In this document: positions 26,554-34,273 of the stretch, piece by piece
Numbering within the stretch: position 1 is the stretch's first letter
Layout: each line of letters starts with the position of its first letter
From: a virus
Length of the DNA: 55,109 bases
IMG/VR virus record: IMGVR_UViG_3300041955_000444
Location: 1-55,109 of that record
Direction: 5' to 3' (one strand)
The notes under the pieces: model-generated
What the model was told of the DNA's origin: nothing
Databases searched by the model: none
The model's input: the letters and a program-made list of their open reading frames with translations, nothing else
Program-made: the position numbers and the translations under genes

Positions 26554-26583
26554 AGGGGGTTATGGTGCCACTTTGGCCGGGGC
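26554..26583 (-). promoter_or_regulatory. Promoter-like element (copy E), degenerate
   Basis: On the minus strand GCCCCGGCC (26583-26575) is followed after seven bases by CACCAT in the -10 position. It matches the other copies in the 9-mer and spacing but lacks a good TATAAT and the right-hand repeat. It sits between the DUF3987-like gene and the coiled-coil gene. Confidence 0.4.
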
Positions 26584-26592
26584 GTCTGTCAC

Positions 26593-27813
26593 TTACTCCG
26601 CTGTTCGGAACTGTTTTGCAAGGGGCTTCCAGAGGTCCGCTCCTTGGTCGACACATTCGATCGCTCGGGTGCGGACGGCCAGCGCGAGGGTCCGTTCGAC
26701 CTTGTCCGCCGTGATGCGCTCGCCGATGAACTCGATGATGCGGCCGCCGGGAATGGGCTTCGCGGACTTGCGGTAAGCCCCGACGATCCAGTGGTAGAGC
26801 TCTTCAACTATAGCCCAGTCGTTCTTCCCCTGCATAGCCCTGAAAACCTCGGGCATTTTGCCTTCGATCTCAAAGAGCCACTCTAGTGCCCGTTCGATGT
26901 CGATTTTGTCGATCCCGCTGAGGTCGATCTTGCGGGACACTGCGGAAATGCCGGCCAACTTTTGGATGAATCGGGCCCGTTCGGTGTTATAAGGTATCAT
27001 CCGCGAATGCGTTGGCACCGGCGGCTCGCCTGCGAGGACCCATTCCTGGAAGTACTTCCGGGCCTCGGGGCTCCACCGCAGTTCGCCCCACATGACACTG
27101 ACGCGGGCGAGCTTTTCGAGGATCCTCTTGCGGAGCACAAAAGGGTCCGGGTACTCAGTGAAAGGATCACGTATCCTCCGTTCGGCTGAGTAAACCATCA
27201 CAATCCTCCGCGCAAGTCCCGTTGCCCAGACTTCTTCCGGGAACACCGTCGCGAAGTACGAGGGCTGGACCCCTGCGAGGATGTTTAGTTGGGGCTTCTC
27301 AATCTCGACCAACTTCACGTTGAACCGGCGTTCCTCGACGTGCCGCGGCGGGGAGTTCCAGATGCGCTCTAGCGTCCCGATGTATTCCATATCGTAAGCC
27401 GGGAGCAGGACCTTGAACTCCTCCGACGCCACCAAGAGCGAATGGTACTCGACTGTTTCGCCCTTCTCGTCAAGCTTCACTTGGCGTGCTCGCCCGAGGG
27501 CGTCGATGAGGCTCGCCTTAGTGAGGGAGTCCGACGCTACGTGAAACGACTTCGCTTGCGTGAAGGGATCCCGCGTGGTGTTCCAGAATTCGCGTACGGT
27601 TTCCACAATGAACTTCCCGGTGCCGGACGGTCCGACGAGGAGGACGTAGAGATTGCAGTACGTCCGGTTCATCCCGGTTCGGACCCATATCTTGCGTTCC
27701 ATCGCGCCGGCGACAAGTGCGATGCCGGACCACTTGCGGTAAATTTCGGGCGACCTGTCGTCCTGCGTGGCGGACGTGTAGGCGAACCAATCCGTGATGA
27801 GATCATCCGACAC
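26593..27813 (-). CDS. DUF3987-like P-loop ATPase, putative replication helicase
   Basis: The product has 406 residues with GTG start (27813) after GGGGAGA. LYVLLVGPSGTGKFI at 55-69 is a Walker A loop, and SLLVASEEFKVLL (about 124-136) is a plausible Walker B with paired Glu. The layout, with LARRIVMVYSAERR downstream, matches the DUF3987 group of phage and plasmid ATPases linked to replication. The base after the P-loop Lys67 encodes Phe68 instead of the usual Ser/Thr (TTC instead of TCC), which is unusual for an active ATPase. It follows the polymerase gene. Confidence 0.7.
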   Translation of the reverse strand: MSDDLITDWFAYTSATQDDRSPEIYRKWSGIALVAGAMERKIWVRTGMNRTYCNLYVLLVGPSGTGKFIVETVREFWNTTRDPFTQAKSFHVASDSLTKASLIDALGRARQVKLDEKGETVEYHSLLVASEEFKVLLPAYDMEYIGTLERIWNSPPRHVEERRFNVKLVEIEKPQLNILAGVQPSYFATVFPEEVWATGLARRIVMVYSAERRIRDPFTEYPDPFVLRKRILEKLARVSVMWGELRWSPEARKYFQEWVLAGEPPVPTHSRMIPYNTERARFIQKLAGISAVSRKIDLSGIDKIDIERALEWLFEIEGKMPEVFRAMQGKNDWAIVEELYHWIVGAYRKSAKPIPGGRIIEFIGERITADKVERTLALAVRTRAIECVDQGADLWKPLAKQFRTAE

Positions 27814-27830
27814 ACTACTTCGTCTCCCCC

Positions 27831-29432
27831 TTAGCGGAACCTCAGCATCACGTCACCGTCGCCCGCACCTGCTCCGAAGCCCATCCCAGGGAACCTAACG
27901 CGGATGCGGGGGTCCTTCGTTCCGAGTTTCCACTTACGAAGCCCATCGGGGTTAGTAGGAGTTTCGACGCCCCAGTTCCATCCGACTTTCGCATCGCCTG
28001 GCACGACATAACGGCGACCGCTGGGCGACCGAAGCTCTACCTTGATGAGTTCGAGCACGTGGGACATGATTTCGTCCTCGACCTTTGGGCCCTCGTCACG
28101 GAACTGGAACACAATACTGTCGAATCCCTGCGCGAGGAGGCCTGCCCTCGGCTCGCGACACCAAACGCGCCACATTCCGAGGTTCATCCGTTGCGCGGTG
28201 GTTCCTTGGGGTTGAAACGCGATCGCTTCGCGGTGCGTCGCAGGGTCGTTAGGGCGGCCCAGGAAGGTCCGGCGGAACCCAAAGAGCGTCTGCAACGTGC
28301 CTCGTGTCTGAAGCTCTGTGATCGTCCAAGCCCACCACCTCGGAATGCAGCCGAACGCCGGGGACACGGAAACCCCATTCACCAACCCCCCGCGACAGTA
28401 TCGGACCTGAAACTCCTCAACTAGGTGGAGGGGAATTTTGAGCCTCTTCGCAAGTGTGTAAGCGGTTCCCATATAGTTTGAGCCGTGCCCTCCGCGCTTT
28501 GCAACATCACGGTAAGTAAAATTACGATAATAGATTGTATCAGCAAGCGCTCGGTCGTGGCGGGGGTCCCCTGTCCATGCTAGCTCGGGCCAGACCTTGC
28601 GAGCGTTGTTCGTGTGGAAGTCACTCGACTCCGTCGCGTCGAGCAGGCTCCAATCATCGAAAAGGCACCCACAAATAAACCCCACGTCGCGAGCCTCGAC
28701 TTGTTCGAGGTCTACATAACCGAGTCGGAATCCGGGGTCGGCTTGGAACACGTGGCGGAGCGAGGGATCGATGTTCTGAGCATTCCGGCCGATGCCGAAG
28801 GCGTTGGCGCTGCTGGAAGGTCGTCCTGTTTCAGTTCCAACAATGTTGTAACCTGCCCTGAACCGTCCGTCATTGTCAAGGTCACACTCGAAAACCTCGA
28901 GTTGCTTGGTGAGGTCTCGTATCGACAGGATAATATTGATGAGGGGGGTTGCGTGGATGTAGTTCTCCGAAAGTTTCTCTAGCGCTTCGCGATCGACGGC
29001 CACATGCCTCGCTCCTTTGACGGACTTCCATTGCTCCGGGAGGTGCATCACATCGTAGAAGAGCGTCTTGAGTTGCTTGGTCGAGGCGTGGTTCAGTGAC
29101 GGGAGCCCGAACCCCCCAGTGACAACCCGTTCGAACTGGGCGCCGAGGGTGGCAATTCGGCTTCGCAACGCTGTTGCTTCCTCGTACCGCCCAAACGCAT
29201 CGACGGCGAATCCCCGGCACATCATGTCGAGGTAGGGTGCTTGCAAGGCGCGCGTGAACGCATACTGGGGTTCCCACGTCGAGGCGGTCGGAGCGTAAGT
29301 CCGCTTCACCTCGGTCAGGATTTCCGCCGTGAGGCAACAATCCAGACCGTTGTATATCTGTGCGGTCTCGCTCGGAGTGAACCCGGCGTTGCTTTGGTCG
29401 ATTGTCGAGGTGTCAACTAGTCGGGAGGTCAT
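27831..29432 (-). CDS. Family A DNA polymerase, with only the ExoIII part of the proofreading domain
   Basis: The product has 533 residues. YNGLDCCLT at 27-35 is exonuclease motif III (Tyr27, Asp31); motifs I and II are missing and lie in the gene at 30014-31207. Polymerase motifs follow: TETGRPSS (200-207), motif A LGYVDLEQVEAR with Asp241, motif B RDVAKRGGHGSNYMG (308-322), and motif C QGFDSIVF with Asp438. Motif C has Phe and Ser where HDE usually stands, so the second acidic residue is replaced. The start overlaps the upstream TSCPD-like gene as ATGA. It is the replicative polymerase candidate. Confidence 0.9.
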   Translation of the reverse strand: MTSRLVDTSTIDQSNAGFTPSETAQIYNGLDCCLTAEILTEVKRTYAPTASTWEPQYAFTRALQAPYLDMMCRGFAVDAFGRYEEATALRSRIATLGAQFERVVTGGFGLPSLNHASTKQLKTLFYDVMHLPEQWKSVKGARHVAVDREALEKLSENYIHATPLINIILSIRDLTKQLEVFECDLDNDGRFRAGYNIVGTETGRPSSSANAFGIGRNAQNIDPSLRHVFQADPGFRLGYVDLEQVEARDVGFICGCLFDDWSLLDATESSDFHTNNARKVWPELAWTGDPRHDRALADTIYYRNFTYRDVAKRGGHGSNYMGTAYTLAKRLKIPLHLVEEFQVRYCRGGLVNGVSVSPAFGCIPRWWAWTITELQTRGTLQTLFGFRRTFLGRPNDPATHREAIAFQPQGTTAQRMNLGMWRVWCREPRAGLLAQGFDSIVFQFRDEGPKVEDEIMSHVLELIKVELRSPSGRRYVVPGDAKVGWNWGVETPTNPDGLRKWKLGTKDPRIRVRFPGMGFGAGAGDGDVMLRFR

Positions 29433-29737
29433 TTTGGGGTCCCCTCGATCAGTGCCAACGCAGCCCCGAGTGGCCCTAACATCGTCCCGTCGAGTTCCTG
29501 CGAGAGTGCTGCCATAATCTCGCTTGATGGAACCCCGTGCTGCAACGCTATGCTTGCCAGAGTCGCCATGTCTTTCGCGATGAGGTTCATCGGATCTCCT
29601 GGCTTCGCCACGTCGATGAAGAATTCCGCAAGCGCCCCGTCGAGCTGTCGGGAGTACGTCACGATGTATGTTAGGTTGTCATGCACAAACTCAATTGTTT
29701 CCGCTAGTCGGCAATTTGGGAGTTTCACTCGGGGCAT
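29429..29737 (-). CDS. TSCPD/NrdJ C-terminal-like small protein (102 aa)
   Basis: The pattern RLAETIEFVHDNLTYIVTYS, DGALAEFFID, then ASIALQHGVPSSEIMAAL and GPLGAALALI resembles the TSCPD-type domain found at the end of B12-dependent ribonucleotide reductases and as stand-alone proteins in Rhizobiales. The Cys residues of a metal-binding version are absent. The stop overlaps the polymerase start (ATGA), so it is co-translated with the polymerase. The function of stand-alone members is unknown; a link to nucleotide supply is speculative. Confidence 0.6.
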   Translation of the reverse strand: MPRVKLPNCRLAETIEFVHDNLTYIVTYSRQLDGALAEFFIDVAKPGDPMNLIAKDMATLASIALQHGVPSSEIMAALSQELDGTMLGPLGAALALIEGTPK

Positions 29738-29743
29738 TGGGGT

Positions 29744-29974
29744 TTACATCCTGTGTTTAACAGGGTGTTGCATACAGTTCCAAGTCCACCCAATACGCCG
29801 GACGGCGAGGCCGTCGAGTGGCCCAAGACCACAAATGCGACAAACAATCTTACGTGGGAGTGGTTTACGATACTTCTGTGAAGCTTTAAATCTGGCCTCA
29901 ATTACACTCCACTCGGCGGACTCGGTGGAGGCGGAAGTAGAACGCATAAACTCAGCCCCGACGAACTCATCCAT
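29744..29974 (-). CDS. Hypothetical protein (76 aa) with one CxxC
   Basis: GGAGG stands six bases before ATG 29974. The product contains one CRIC pair (IVCRICGLGPLDGL) and a C-terminal Cys, not enough for a confident zinc finger. It lies between the two halves of the split exonuclease-polymerase. No family recognised. Confidence 0.55.
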   Translation of the reverse strand: MDEFVGAEFMRSTSASTESAEWSVIEARFKASQKYRKPLPRKIVCRICGLGPLDGLAVRRIGWTWNCMQHPVKHRM

Positions 29975-30013
29975 CTTGCCCTCCTCACTTTCGCCCTCCT
30001 CGCCCTCGATCGC

Positions 30014-31207
30014 TTACTCATCCGTTTTCGCCTCCTCGTCTTTCCCTCGCTTCCGCATGAGCTTCCACGAAGGCTCGTTCGTGTAGAGCGACCCTAAAAA
30101 CCCCAAGCCCTTCCGCATTTCAGGGTGAATCGCGTGGTGGAGTAGCATTGTGTCGTCCGCGGCGTTCCGCACGGCGAAGCCGTCCCGAAGGAGCCACTGA
30201 ATGTCGTAAAGGCCGTTCTGGAAGAGCTTCGGCCACGGCGACGCAAGGATCACTCGGACGAGGTGGCGTGCCGCTAGTTCGTCCGCCGCGGTGCGCCAGT
30301 AGGAGCGATACAAAGGGGCGTCCCCAGCGACCTCGACGAACGGGACCACGAGGCCATTCGCCCGGCCAACGGCAAACCCGACGGAGGTGATTTGGCCACC
30401 CTTGGTTTCGATGTCGCACGAGACATGCAACCCCCGCTGGCGCAACGTGGCTTGTGCGTGGTTCCACCATTCGCAGATGTCGTCTAGCTCGGGAGAGATG
30501 AGAACGTGGCGCGACGGGCGGGCGAACGCTGGAGTTGCGCTCTCCCTCCACGCCTTAATGAGGTCTGCAACGGTCACACTCCGAGCGCTCCATTGGCGCA
30601 AGACGTAAGCAGGATGAAATGTCGTGATCAGTTTTGGCGGCCCGGGCATAACGGTCCCGCGCACGGCGCTATGTGTCGCCGCTTGGTCTTGTGGCAGGCG
30701 TAGGGCGGCCGTCAGGCCCCAAAGGGACGCGGCCCCCAGCGCCACTACCAGATTCGGCGACGCCGCTGTAACCTCGTCCCTGAGGCGGGCTAAGTGTCCG
30801 CAGAACTCCTCCCTCACGTAAAGGTGCCTCGGACTTCGGACGAGGGGCGGTAACACTCGCCCGGCGAACACCAGCCCCTTCCCGGTCGGCCCACACAGTG
30901 CGTCGAGTTTGTTGTCTGCCGGTCGGAGGTTGAACACATTCGTCAGGGCAATCCCCGCCCCGCGGAGCCATTCTTCGCGCTTAGTGAGGAACAGGGAGTC
31001 GTTCGCGTAAAGCACCCGCTTCACGGCATCGTAGTCCGGTCCCGGCGCTATGCGGGCGTCGCCCAGCATCCGGAAGAACTCCTTCCCGGAGTGCCCGATG
31101 AAAGGCGCCTGGAGGAGTTCTTCGGACTGGCCCCACGCCTCTCCGACGAAGAGGATACGCGGCTTGCGCGAGCCACACCAGGCGGCAAAGGGTTCGGAGG
31201 GGCTCAC
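30014..31207 (-). CDS. Uracil-DNA glycosylase fused to the N-terminal half of a 3'-5' exonuclease
   Basis: The product has 397 residues. Residues 17-205 are a family 4/5-like uracil-DNA glycosylase: VGEAWGQSEELLQAPFIGHSG, TNVFNLRPADNK, and FHPAYVLR as the HPxxxxR loop. Residues 260-375 are a DnaQ-type proofreading domain with ExoI SCDIETKGG (Asp265, Glu267) and ExoII FQNGLYDIQW (Asn331, Asp335), ending at DTMLLHHAIHPEMRKGLGFL. ExoIII is absent here and begins the polymerase at 27831-29432. A UDG-like domain joined to a polymerase is known in some phages (SPO1-type). Here the chain is split. It overlaps the methyltransferase gene by ATGA. Confidence 0.85.
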   Translation of the reverse strand: MSPSEPFAAWCGSRKPRILFVGEAWGQSEELLQAPFIGHSGKEFFRMLGDARIAPGPDYDAVKRVLYANDSLFLTKREEWLRGAGIALTNVFNLRPADNKLDALCGPTGKGLVFAGRVLPPLVRSPRHLYVREEFCGHLARLRDEVTAASPNLVVALGAASLWGLTAALRLPQDQAATHSAVRGTVMPGPPKLITTFHPAYVLRQWSARSVTVADLIKAWRESATPAFARPSRHVLISPELDDICEWWNHAQATLRQRGLHVSCDIETKGGQITSVGFAVGRANGLVVPFVEVAGDAPLYRSYWRTAADELAARHLVRVILASPWPKLFQNGLYDIQWLLRDGFAVRNAADDTMLLHHAIHPEMRKGLGFLGSLYTNEPSWKLMRKRGKDEEAKTDE

Positions 31208-32697
31208 TTTCCGAGACTTTCGGTCGCCGCCGCCGCCCCGGTCGCCCGCCGCAGAGCCCTCGCCCTTAGAAGCGCGGTGTTTGCCGTCCGGGCCATCTCG
31301 GGCGAAACTTCAAGCCCCAGCACCCGTTCCGCCCGCAACGCCTCGGCGGCCCGGAGTGCGCTTCCGGAGCCGCAAGTGGGATCGAACACGCGGGAATGCT
31401 CATCGCAGAACATCCCCATGAAATACCTCAGCATCGGCTCGGGCTTCGCGCTCATGTGGAGGGAGTTGTCTGTTGGGGCGGAGTAAACATCCGAGACGTA
31501 CTTCACGATGGGGCGGTCTCCACGGCCGCCCACTAGGCAGGTTTCATAAATATGGCGGGGAGTTCCGGGCGTCATGAACCCCGCGTTGTCGGACTTGTGC
31601 CAAACGAGCGGGAACCGCAAGAAGGCGAAGCCGGGAACCCGGCCAAAGGCCGCGCGCGTCATGGCGTCAATCTCGACCCGGTTCGAGTACCAAAACATCA
31701 CATGGCAGCTTTCGCTGGCGAAGCGGTCGAAATGCGTCACTAAAGCTTCAAGTAGCGCCGTATAAATCTCGGGGGTATCGGAGTAAAGTTCCCCTACCTC
31801 GCGGTGGAGCGCGTTGGATCCCGACTTATGTGTCAACTCCCCGAGCGCAATGCCGTAAGGGAAATCGCAGTGAATGAGGTTGAACCGAGGGCCGGAGTAT
31901 GTTGGAACCCATTCCAGGAAGTTGGTGTTCAGGATTGGGAGTGTTGGTGTTGGTAGAGTTCCTCCAGCGCCGCCGATGCTATTTCGTTGCGTTTGCGGAG
32001 GTGGGAGTTCAGTTCCTGGAGTTCCTTGATGATCATTACTAACATAACTCCCGTTGGAAATAGCCCCAATAACAAAGTCGTTAGTTCCATTGGCTTCGCC
32101 TTCCTCCTCCGTCGGGGTCGCCTCGCCCAACCACTCTTCGAGTTTGTTCGATTGCGCCCGTTTCTGGCGTCGCTGGAGCATGTTGTATGCCTCGTTCACG
32201 GTGCCGCATCTGCGGACGCCGTCGTCGTGCCAGAACTCGTTGATGAAATGATACTTCGCTACAAGCGACCCGTCACCCCACCCCAGCGACAGCCCGGTTT
32301 GTTCGAACGTCTGTGATGGGTCCTCTTCGGTGAAGAGCGTATGGAGCTTGCAGACGCTCTGGCAGGTCTCCTGCCATGTGAGATCGCAGCGTTTCGCGTT
32401 CTCTTCGAACTCGATGATTTGGACTTCACTCGCCGAAGGCGAGCGCGCAAAGCGAAACGGAATATCCGCCAGCCCCAGCATCAACGATGCTGCGTACCTG
32501 CGTTCGCCGGCATAGAGGGTATGGTAGCCCCGAGCGTCCGGCACTTCTTCGAGGATCACCGGTGCGAGGACCCCCCGCAGGGCTATGCTCTGCAAAAGTC
32601 CCCCCGCTTCCGGGTTCGGGTCGCGACGCTGGCGTTCGTCGCGTTCAACCCAAACGCGCTCAAGGGGCATTCGGCCGAAGATGTTGGTGATAGGCAT
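31204..32697 (-). CDS. ParB-domain / DNA methyltransferase fusion
   Basis: The product has 497 residues. Residues 1-110 are a ParB/Srx-like N-terminal domain with the GERRYAA box (64-70). Residues 265-480 are an amino-methyltransferase with the beta order of motifs: catalytic motif IV HCDFPYG (277-282, a DPPY variant) before the SAM-binding motif I FDPTCGSGSALRAA (438-451). A low-complexity Pro/Thr/Asn linker (about 220-255) joins them. The likely product is N6-adenine or N4-cytosine methylation that hides phage DNA from restriction or marks it. The specificity is unknown. Confidence 0.83.
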   Translation of the reverse strand: MPITNIFGRMPLERVWVERDERQRRDPNPEAGGLLQSIALRGVLAPVILEEVPDARGYHTLYAGERRYAASLMLGLADIPFRFARSPSASEVQIIEFEENAKRCDLTWQETCQSVCKLHTLFTEEDPSQTFEQTGLSLGWGDGSLVAKYHFINEFWHDDGVRRCGTVNEAYNMLQRRQKRAQSNKLEEWLGEATPTEEEGEANGTNDFVIGAISNGSYVSNDHQGTPGTELPPPQTQRNSIGGAGGTLPTPTLPILNTNFLEWVPTYSGPRFNLIHCDFPYGIALGELTHKSGSNALHREVGELYSDTPEIYTALLEALVTHFDRFASESCHVMFWYSNRVEIDAMTRAAFGRVPGFAFLRFPLVWHKSDNAGFMTPGTPRHIYETCLVGGRGDRPIVKYVSDVYSAPTDNSLHMSAKPEPMLRYFMGMFCDEHSRVFDPTCGSGSALRAAEALRAERVLGLEVSPEMARTANTALLRARALRRATGAAAATESLGK

Positions 32698-32738
32698 ATG
32701 CGTGTTATCCCCTCTTGCGGAGCTTCGCTGGAAAAGGC

Positions 32739-32783
32739 CCCGAACGAAGCCACAAAAACACTACTTTCGTGGCTTCGTTCGGG
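32739..32783 (-). terminator. 15-bp perfect hairpin upstream of ParB-methyltransferase gene
   Basis: CCCGAACGAAGCCAC (32739-32753) pairs perfectly with GTGGCTTCGTTCGGG (32769-32783), loop 15 bases. It stands in the 173-bp spacer between the ssDNA-binding candidate and the methyltransferase gene. The T-run lies inside the loop rather than after the stem, so it may be an attenuator, a processing site or a factor-dependent terminator. Confidence 0.55.
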
Positions 32784-32870
32784 TAGTCACTCAGCGGGAG
32801 GGTTGGGGGTACAGTTCCCGCAGAGGAAGTTGGGGGCTTCGCCCCGAAGGGTGCCCCAAAGGGCGCCCCC

Positions 32871-33347
32871 CTAGTCGCTCCGACGCTCCGTGATCACCCG
32901 GCCGTCGATCACCAGCTTGACGTCGCTGGCTTCTTTCATCTCGCCGGTGCCCACTCCGTTGACTTTTCTCTCGTATTGCCGCCGAGTGTGCGAAAGCTCC
33001 GTTTCACGTCCGATGCACTCCGGAATGTACTCCGAGGGCCGCTTCCCGCGACGCTCCACCCCGCACGCATCAACGAACATGTTCAAGTAGAAGTACGAGT
33101 CAACCTTGCTCGGATCGACATGGAACTCCTTGAAAATTCGCCGCTTCGTGACGTCGAACTCGCCATCGACGCCATCGGGGAACCTCGTCGGCCGGGCTTC
33201 AATCGTGATGGTGCCCAGTTCGTCGCTCCACCGACACGGGCCGACCTTCCATCCCGCGACCATAACGGGGTAGATGCCATCGGGCAACTCAGGGGGTGCT
33301 TTCGCTTCGCTGGTATCGACGTTCGTTAGTGCAAGCATGTCAACCAT
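32871..33347 (-). CDS. Putative ssDNA-binding protein (DUF669-like)
   Basis: The product has 158 residues. The N-terminal PPELPDGIYPVMVAGWKVGP, then ITIEARPTRF, RRIFKEFHV and FYLNMFVDACG, follows the OB-fold-like DUF669 pattern of phage ssDNA-binding proteins that sit beside Sak4-type recombinases. The C-terminal part is charged. Here a Sak4-like ATPase lies about 900 bp upstream, which supports the call. The start overlaps the preceding small gene. Confidence 0.6.
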   Translation of the reverse strand: MVDMLALTNVDTSEAKAPPELPDGIYPVMVAGWKVGPCRWSDELGTITIEARPTRFPDGVDGEFDVTKRRIFKEFHVDPSKVDSYFYLNMFVDACGVERRGKRPSEYIPECIGRETELSHTRRQYERKVNGVGTGEMKEASDVKLVIDGRVITERRSD

Positions 33348-33510
33348 TTGAGGGGATTCCTTTTGTTGTCGCTGTCATGAAGTTGTAAAACTTTTCTGCG
33401 ATGATGACCAACTCTTCGGGGGTAAACTCCTTTCCGGCATTGCCTCTGTAGTTGCTGGCGTATTCGATCGCGAGGATCATGGCCTTTAGGCGACGTGTCT
33501 CTTCGTTCAT
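33340..33510 (-). CDS. Small helical protein (56 aa)
   Basis: AAGGAGG precedes ATG 33510 by about nine bases, a strong ribosome site. The product (MNEETRRLKAMILAIEYASN..., later TPEELVIIAEKFYNFM) is charged and helical. It overlaps the start of the DUF669-like gene by eight bases. It is too short for many gene callers; function unknown. Confidence 0.7.
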   Translation of the reverse strand: MNEETRRLKAMILAIEYASNYRGNAGKEFTPEELVIIAEKFYNFMTATTKGIPSNG

Positions 33511-33543
33511 TATGGGGTCCTCCTTCGGAGCGTGATGCTCCAG

Positions 33544-33801
33544 CTATCCGACCGAGGCCGAATTCTCCAAACTTTTCTCCAACGTATCTAGATCGCATTG
33601 GAGCTTCCGAATATAGCGAATATGTGCCTCGAATGACTCTAGCACATACAAATCCAGTGCAACGTAGTGATCGCCTTCCTCGCGCGGAGCCCGAAGAACA
33701 AGCTGAAACCCGTCGAACTTACAAAAAAGCCCATCACCGAGGTAGACTTCTTTAAGAGCCTCATTGACAATCTTTTCTCGGTCTGTGGTTTGACGTGTCA
33801 T
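33544..33801 (-). CDS. Hypothetical protein (85 aa)
   Basis: AAAGGA stands upstream of ATG 33801. The product has a mixed N-terminal domain (EVYLGDGLFCKFDGFQLVLRA) and a helical C-terminus. It overlaps the stop of the DUF6496-like gene upstream by ATGA. No family recognised. Confidence 0.65.
   Translation of the reverse strand: MTRQTTDREKIVNEALKEVYLGDGLFCKFDGFQLVLRAPREEGDHYVALDLYVLESFEAHIRYIRKLQCDLDTLEKSLENSASVG
33545..33583. other. Sample of GC-rich coding without repeats (control)
   Basis: No site is called here; the stretch is ordinary coding sequence of the 85-aa gene and holds nothing further. Confidence 0.1.
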
Positions 33802-33995
33802 CTGGAGTCCTTTCCGCCCTTGCGGGGGCTTCGTTTCGCGTCGGGGCTTCGCTCCGCGCCGTGCGCCTCTTCACTCGCCCGCTCGGACGCCGCGATTGCG
33901 ATCGCTTGCTTCGCCGACGTCACCACGGGACCCTTCACGGAGCCGCTATGCAAGCGGCCCTTGGTGAACTTCTTCATCACTTCGCTGGATGGCAT
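33798..33995 (-). CDS. DUF6496-like protein (65 aa)
   Basis: From ATG 33995 the product reads MPSSEVMKKFTKGRLHSGS, then GPVVTSAKQAIAIAASE, close to the DUF6496 pattern (V..F..G.LHSGS..GPVV....QAIAIA.SE). The rest is a basic low-complexity tail. Members are common in Proteobacteria and their phages; their function is unknown. The longer open frame upstream is a shadow of the adjacent gene. Confidence 0.8.
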   Translation of the reverse strand: MPSSEVMKKFTKGRLHSGSVKGPVVTSAKQAIAIAASERASEEAHGAERSPDAKRSPRKGGKDSR

Positions 33996-34273
33996 CACTT
34001 TGCTCCTTCGGGCTTCGTTTCGTCTCGTCGGATCAGCGTAGCTTCGAGAATGAGTTCCGCGCTGCGTTGAAGCCAAGGGGTGCTGCACACTATGCCAGCT
34101 ACGATGGCTCCGTTGCGAAGCAACGCCACCGCGGGCTTCGCCGAGACGTTCACCGCGGGCTTTGTGGAGTCGAAAGCGACCCCTTGAGCCCACCACCTCA
34201 CTCGAAGAAGCCCTTTGTCGTCGGCAACGTGAAGTGTTCGCTCGACTCGCTGCGGAGCGGAGGGAAATGTCAC
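33995..34273 (-). CDS. Hypothetical protein (92 aa)
   Basis: Start and stop are both in four-base ATGA overlaps with neighbours (34270-34273 and 33993-33997 region), a good sign of a real operon member. The product is mixed alpha/beta in character (RVRWWAQGVAFDSTKPAVNVS) with no motif. It follows the Sak4-like ATPase. Confidence 0.6.
   Translation of the reverse strand: MTFPSAPQRVERTLHVADDKGLLRVRWWAQGVAFDSTKPAVNVSAKPAVALLRNGAIVAGIVCSTPWLQRSAELILEATLIRRDETKPEGAK

Noticed and set aside
33545-33583. Possible extra regulatory site inside the 85-aa gene
   Set aside because: On review this is ordinary coding sequence; the low-confidence feature entry there carries no annotation and should be ignored.
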